Shown here: positions 58,962 through 64,000 of the stretch, in pieces
Position numbering within the stretch: position 1 is the first letter of the stretch
Layout of the letters: each line of letters opens with the position of its first letter
Assembly (NCBI GenBank): GCA_911728435.2
Contig: OU452200.1
Span: 37,339,715 to 37,403,714 of the forward strand
DNA: 64,000 nucleotides
From: Apoderus coryli
Lineage: Eukaryota > Arthropoda > Insecta > Coleoptera > Attelabidae
Direction of reading: 5' to 3'
The notes under the pieces: generated by a model
Database searches by the model: none
Told to the model about the DNA's origin: nothing
What the model saw: the letters and a program-made list of their open reading frames with translations, nothing else
Program-made: the position numbers and the translations under genes

Positions 58962-60189
58962 TATAATACACAGAGTATGTCCAACAGTTTTAGGTTCTTT
59001 ACAGTAGCCACATGATATATCAAGCATATTTCTGGATGTTATTTACCTCTAAAATAAAGGAATAAAAACCCTCTATCCAAGCACGCCGAACTTTTAATTC
59101 ATTTGGGTGCAGTGTTCTTTTTCAAGCGTCTTTTTCCTGACGAAATCGTTGCCATTGTAAAATTTATCAATAAATTTGGGCACTTCATCATAGGGAGAAG
59201 TGCTATTTGTATACCTACGTCCAACGTCTGATGCAGGAAATGCTGTTAACCTATAGTCCGTTATCCTAATAGTTGACAACCACAACATGTCCCTATCCAA
59301 TAGTTTTATTTCTTTTTGGTTTGCCCATTGCTCAAGACTCTTCCAATAATCTCTCCAGCCTTGTCTTTCAAACGAAAAACGAAAGATATACAATTATTTC
59401 GCCCATCTCTACTGTTGTTGTATAGATCAAGATTGTCTGCTGTGTTATAAGTTCACATCAGGATGTTGTTTATTTCAGTCTTGACTTGACCCCATTCGTT
59501 AACCACCGTAATGTCTTCTTTCAACTTTCGCCGCTATATGCGTATGATGTATGATTTATAAGACCGCTTTCAAGCAAACTTATATGGCTAGCAACTCGTA
59601 ATGTATAATAACAATATAATACATAACGACCGACGTGAAGTGACGATAAAAATCACGATTGAGTTGATACGTTTTAAACAAATCATTTTCTCTTTTAGAT
59701 TTGCTGTTTGTGTTTTGGTATAATACCTAGTTGTTTGTCTATTAGAAGTAAGGTTAATTGATTATACTATATCAGCAAGATGCGCCTGAGTGGTAAATCC
59801 AAATTGTCTTTCATTAAACAGGCTACTGGTCAATTCTACTCCTTCTCAAATAACTTACTAAGGATAAAACAATTCATATATATGCCTATAGTTCGATTAG
59901 TGGCTGACTCCGCTTATGAATCGGAATAACTCTAGAAGCTTTTAAGACAAATGGGTAAACAAACACAGATTAAAAAAGCTTAGTAAGTGTTTTATCAGTA
60001 ATATTAGAATTCGGCTGTTGGATCCAAAGACAAAACTAATTTTTTTTTCAAACTAATAATGATATCTGGAACTTCAACAAAACTCAATAGTTGAAGATGT
60101 AAATTCTCAGTAATGGAGACTATTTCAGCTGCATCCAGATACTCCTCAAAGCTCTTTGCAAACTGCACAAAGAATTTGCTTTTATGGTT
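58962..60189. other. Non-genic DNA, one unrecognised frame
   Basis: The minus-strand frame 59393-59094 (FSFERQGWRDYWKSLEQWAN, YTNSTSPYDEVPKFIDKFYN) looks somewhat protein-like, but I cannot assign it and no splice context supports it. No other gene. Confidence 0.35.
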
Positions 60190-60500
60190 TGTTTACTTCT
60201 GCATTTTTATGTATGTTAAAAACTAATGAATTCATCCGAGGACTCCAAACGCATACACCAAAAATTAGCGCAATATTGGTTAAAGCGTTTAGGCGCTATC
60301 GTGGAAGAATACATACAGACACACAGACAGACTTCCATCTGGAAATGATCTTAATCGTTTCAAGGGACTTCAAAATGGTTATATCTTCCGGCTTTTGAGC
60401 GGCAGGTGCTCCCGGATCCTTAAGAGCTGCCTCTTTATCTCAAATTTTGTTTTAGCGCGTTCACAATACTTTCCCTGTGCGGAAAAGTAGAAAGGTTAAA
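60190..60500 (+). repeat. SINE-like repeat tail, further copy
   Basis: TTGGTTAAAGCGTTTAGGCG at 60279 and CTATCGTGGAAGAATACATA, an ACACACAGACAGAC microsatellite, CATCTGGAAATG and TAGCGCGTTCACAATACTT followed by CCCTGTGCGG match 38665-38810 in the same order. About 70 bp between CAAAATGG and TTTTAGCGCG are extra here. Confidence 0.65.
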
Positions 60501-60856
60501 TTCATCGGCCGAAATTCAGCCTTCTGGATTATCGACACGTTGCTGATTTATGATTTGCCACAGTAAAAAATTGCAATAAATCAAAACGCCTTGTATTTAG
60601 GTATACCGTCATAAAAATTAATCTTTTTTTTTGCACAATCCAAAAATGATATTCCATTTAAAAAGCCATAAATTTGATATGATATTTTTTGACGCACCCT
60701 GGATATTTTAAAATATTTTTAAATTGTTGTCTTAGTAAACTTACATAAGTTCCTGCATCATAAATTGAAAATTGGGATACAGTTTGGCAATAAAATCTAT
60801 GGCGGCGGTTGTAACTCACCCTGTATATTGTAGCGTAATTTAACTTTACATGACGA
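60501..60856. other. Non-genic DNA
   Basis: Only CACCCTG-type repeat ends (60695, 60815); no gene. Confidence 0.4.
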
Positions 60857-61026
60857 CTAAACTAAAACACGTTCTACCAATTCACCGAAACACTAGAATT
60901 AAAATTAAAACTAAACTAACACTTTACCTAGTAATTCTCGCCTGGGGATGCTAACGTTGTTAGCGAGACGCCCGTCGAGATTAAAAATAGTGTTTTGGTG
61001 AAGTGGTAAAACGTGTTTTAGTTTAG
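60857..61026. repeat. 170-bp hairpin with about 39-bp stem
   Basis: CTAAACTAAAACACGTT at 60857 and CACCGAAACACTA are mirrored at 60988-61026 (TAGTGTTTTGGTG, AACGTGTTTTAGTTTAG) with a few mismatches. The loop of about 92 nt contains TAACGTTGTTAGCGAGACGC. Confidence 0.85.
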
Positions 61027-61521
61027 TGTTCTACGCCAAAGGTCCTACTCATCGATTATATTTTACAAGACGATTTAGCAACAATGACTCAATAATAAAC
61101 AACAGGTTCGAAGACGAGACGCCACCATCTACGCTGGAACACCCTATAGATAAAATGTGAAATACTCACACTGTATATTTATAATGTAATTTACTATTTA
61201 TATTGAGTACGTCAATGAGCATTAACACATAAAACTCACGCTTGTCTGGTAGCATGAAAAGCAAGCCAAATAAGTTTTATAACCGTCACTTTCAATTCGT
61301 TGAATTTGCAAATAACGTTGCATATCATTATCATTCGTTACTGCATGTTGTAATATACTGCATTTATACAGGGTGATATCGAAAAACAAATGCATATAGC
61401 AACAATTTTTGAATTTATAGGGTTATTAAGGAAACTAAAATATTGAAGATGTTTACTATAGAATTTTGCAAATGGAGTTACACAAGGGACGGTGTTTGGC
61501 CAGTTTTATGTATGGCATATA

Positions 61522-62786
61522 CAGGGTGAGTTATTAGTGCGTCGAAGTTCGATATTACCTCAAAGACCAAAAATTTCACACAAAACTAAGCAGTCAGTGT
61601 GTAGGCAGCCATATATTAGAAAATTTGGACTTTACGTGATCATTGTCCAAAATTTTAGTATGATTAATGTCAAGTCTTTTTTTTTTTATTAGTTTCATGT
61701 CGCATCAACCTACTAGGTTATTAGCGACGGATCAGTTTCATAGCAAAATACAAATATGACAAATATAAGAATGACAATATATGGATGTTTTACATTAATT
61801 ATATAAGGTACTATGTAATTATTTGTTTGCTCGATTGTAAATTTAGAGCTTATTTTTAATGTTAAGTGCGGATATGAATTTAAATATGTTTGGAATGTGT
61901 TCTTCTTTGCTCCATAATTCTTCAATATTTTCTGGGAGGTTCAGTGAGTCTTGTTCCTGAACATTCGCTTAGTAGATGTTCGATGGATAGCGTCAGATTG
62001 CAAGATTCACATATTGGCCTTTCTGGTTGTGTCATAAAAAATTCGTGTGTGAGTTTTGTGTGACCTATCCTTATTCTTGTTAAGAGTTACTTGCTGGCGT
62101 CTGTGTTTCAGTGAAAATTTCCAAGGTTTGGTTGACTTCTTGACTTTGGAAAGTTTTGATTGTGATTGACTCCATATACTTTGCCATTTCTGATACACTT
62201 TTAATTTCATGTAGGCTTTGACGTCTGTTGAATTAGCATTTTGAATGTAAGTTGCGTTCTCATCCGTTATAGCTTCTTTTGCGGCTTGGTCTGCTTCTTC
62301 ATTTCCTTGTATGCCAATGTGAGATGGTATCCAGATAAATATGACGTTCTTTTGTCTACAGTGGCATTCGTAAAGCTTCTCTTTGATTTGAATGGCGATT
62401 GGATGTGTAGGATATAATTGTTGGATAATATTAATGGAACTTAATGAGTCTGTCAGAATGAGGAAGTTTGAGGAGTTCGAGTCTTTGACGTAATCGAGAG
62501 TTTTGAAAATAGCGAAAAGTTTTGCTGTGAAGTTGCTTGAAGTTTGGTGTAGTTTATATTTTTCAGTTCAAGTCTAAACCAATGAAATTGTGGAATAAAA
62601 AATGGGGCTTTCCATTTAAAAAAACGTAAGTTTGGTTCACCCTGATGAGATGAGCCACCCTGTACAAATAACAATAATTTTAAAATACGTACTTTATGAC
62701 TGCCTACACACTGGCTGCTTAGTTTTGCGTGAAATTTTTGGTTTTTGAGGTAATATCTAACTTCGACGCTCTAATAACTCACCCTA
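61522..62786. mobile_element. MITE with about 95-bp inverted repeats, host of a nested LINE
   Basis: Left end CAGGGTGAGTTATTAG at 61522 continues with CGTCGAAGTT, ATATTACCTCAAA, ACCAAAAATTTCAC and CAGTGTGTAGGCAG; the right end at 62696-62786 is the inverse with few mismatches. TA flanks both ends. Without the LINE and one target copy the element is about 370 bp. Confidence 0.85.
61678..62567 (-). mobile_element. 5'-truncated LINE carrying an RNase H domain
   Basis: TCAAGTCT occurs at 61670-61677 and 62568-62575, an 8-bp target duplication. A T-tract at 61678-61689 is the poly(A) tail of the minus-strand element. The minus-strand frame reads FTAKLFAIFKTLDYVKDSNS, ILTDSLSSINIIQQ and IFIWIPSHIGIQGNEEADQA, an RNase H fold (Asp in LTDS, Asp in NEEAD; the usual Glu is Lys here). 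A frameshift near 62085 follows, then a Cys-His motif CESCNLTLSIEHLLSEC. Typical of I/R1/jockey-type LINEs with RNase H. Confidence 0.9.
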
Positions 62787-62809
62787 TATAAATGACCGCC
62801 TTTCATCGC

Positions 62810-63530
62810 AATGTCATGGTGGGATTATCTCTTATGCTGATGATATACAGTACTATTAGTTTCTGCAAGTACTAGAAAAGAAGTTTAAGTCAAAATTTAA
62901 AGTTATCTCAGGCTAATAACTCACTGGCTCGACTCAAATTTGTTAACAATTAATTTAACTAATTCTTTTTGAAAGCTCAGCAGGATCCTCTCATGATTAT
63001 GGAACTAGATTTAAGGAAAATCAAAATTTGAACTTATACGAACAAAAAGAAGTATCGGATCGTATTATTATGTCCATATAAAAATGTATAATAAACTTCC
63101 CAAGGAGAGGAGAGAAAAAATGAAACTAAATCTTTCAAAAAGTTCTTAACAAATTGGTTAATTGACGAAAGTTTGTCCATTTTGTGAATGTGTATAATTG
63201 TTGATTATTGGGAAATTGTTTATTTCGTTTTTTTTCTCTCTTTTTTTCTTTTTTAGTTAAAAATATCGGTGTAAATTCACTGAATTAGACATTTAATTGT
63301 ATATTGTTATGTATTTTTTTTCTGTTTCTTTTTTTTCTTAAACTTCTGTATGTAGGGTAAAATTATCAATGCATATTTTAAACAAGCTTTGCTTAAACAA
63401 GAACAGAGTACTATTTTGTTCTAAAATATTATGATTATGAACTATTTACAAATTTATTGCCCAATGTTTATTATATTTTATTATTTTGTAAAAGACTTTT
63501 GGTAAATATTATTATTATTATCAGTGAAAT
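62810..63530 (+). pseudogene. Very decayed LINE
   Basis: GGIISYADDIQYY at 62817 is reverse transcriptase motif C followed by a stop. Near 62975-63175 fragments such as SHDYGTRFKENQNLNLYEQK and FLTNWLIDESLS are the LINE C-terminus in broken frames. A TATTATTATTATC tail lies at 63508-63522. Confidence 0.7.
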
Positions 63531-64000
63531 TGCAAAAAGTTAGTGGCTTAACCTTAAGAAAAACAGGAAAACACTTTTCAACATTAAAGCTATCGGTCCT
63601 TTCTAACTACATCTGCTACTGTCTTCCTGCATTTTCTCTATACTTTATCACAATGTGTGATATATGGGGGGTGTGAGGTCAAGCCGTGGGTCGACAGGGA
63701 CAAGCCTTGCTAAATCACCGTTCATCCGGTTGACGTCAAATATAGCGACCGTACGGTAAGGCGAGTGCGGTGTTGTTCTCTGCCACCAATTACTTGCTTT
63801 GTTGCCAACAGTTAGTTCTCATTTTCCTTTTTCTCTCTTTCAATTTTTTTTTTAGTTTGTATTTATCGGACGTACCGGATGAAAACTGTGAACAAACTTT
63901 TGAAAATGCAGATTATGCATAGGAAAGTTTTAGTATAAAAATTTATCGTTTTATAAGGACTTGGTAAATTAAATTGCTGTTGTAACTTCGTTCTATTTTA
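63531..64000. other. Non-genic end of window
   Basis: No recognisable gene. 63690-63790 is locally GC-richer and may lie near a gene outside the window. Confidence 0.35.

Noticed and set aside
59094..59393. Minus-strand 99-codon frame as a gene
   Set aside because: Composition is protein-like, but I cannot assign a family and no flanking exon structure is visible.

Overview
This window is nuclear DNA of an insect. It is AT-rich and almost entirely non-genic apart from one conserved developmental gene and a very dense load of transposable elements. The insect call rests on a two-exon gene on the minus strand (coding parts 14073-14156 and 10508-11800). It encodes a NET-family zinc-finger protein of the No ocelli/Elbow type, with the SPLALLAQ Sp motif, an FKPY motif and one long-spaced C2H2 finger. 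The mobile elements also fit an insect: mariner/Tc1, hAT, Crypton-like, jockey/CR1-type and R2/R4-type LINEs, and Penelope-like remnants. I cannot name the species or order from the sequence.

Layout. 1-4086: dispersed repeats including a SINE-like unit with a pol III B box. 4087-6173: an intact-looking 2.1 kb DD41D mariner-superfamily transposon with 353-bp inverted repeats. 6400-10500: foldback MITEs and AT-rich DNA downstream of noc/elB. 10508-14156: noc/elB, whose 2.3 kb intron carries a 463-bp inverted-repeat element. 15100-23700: decayed LINEs, a 400-bp perfect-foldback element, a hAT element with an 8-bp target duplication, and transposase scraps. 23748-26100: a 201-bp element with a 7-bp target duplication, then an R2/R4-type LINE tail with a restriction-like endonuclease motif. 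27303-28915: Crypton-like element with an open 388-aa tyrosine recombinase. 29175-32100: palindrome cluster, LINE remnant, and an IS630/Tc1-like transposase split by a second copy of the 7-bp-TSD element. 34021-37206: a 3.2 kb candidate element bounded by CCCAAGTAAC ends and carrying remnants of two unrelated, convergent genes. 38150-44515: SINE-like copy, Penelope and LINE debris, and a region with several strong hairpins. 44631-47480: a second, broken Crypton copy plus an extra copy of its 3' end. 48674-52800: LINEs and a deleted mariner. 53908-55148: a 1.24 kb foldback element built from inverted tandem repeats. 55149-64000: MITEs, a LINE nested in a MITE, and LINE debris.

How it fits together: no operon-like or pathway cluster exists. 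noc/elB is the only gene I would call as host; everything else recognisable is selfish DNA at different stages of decay. The most useful leads are the Crypton-like family with its conserved hairpin end and variable loop, the two-gene CCCAAGTAAC element, the short elements with 7-bp target duplications, and a recurring pattern of near-perfect short-loop palindromes at element edges.
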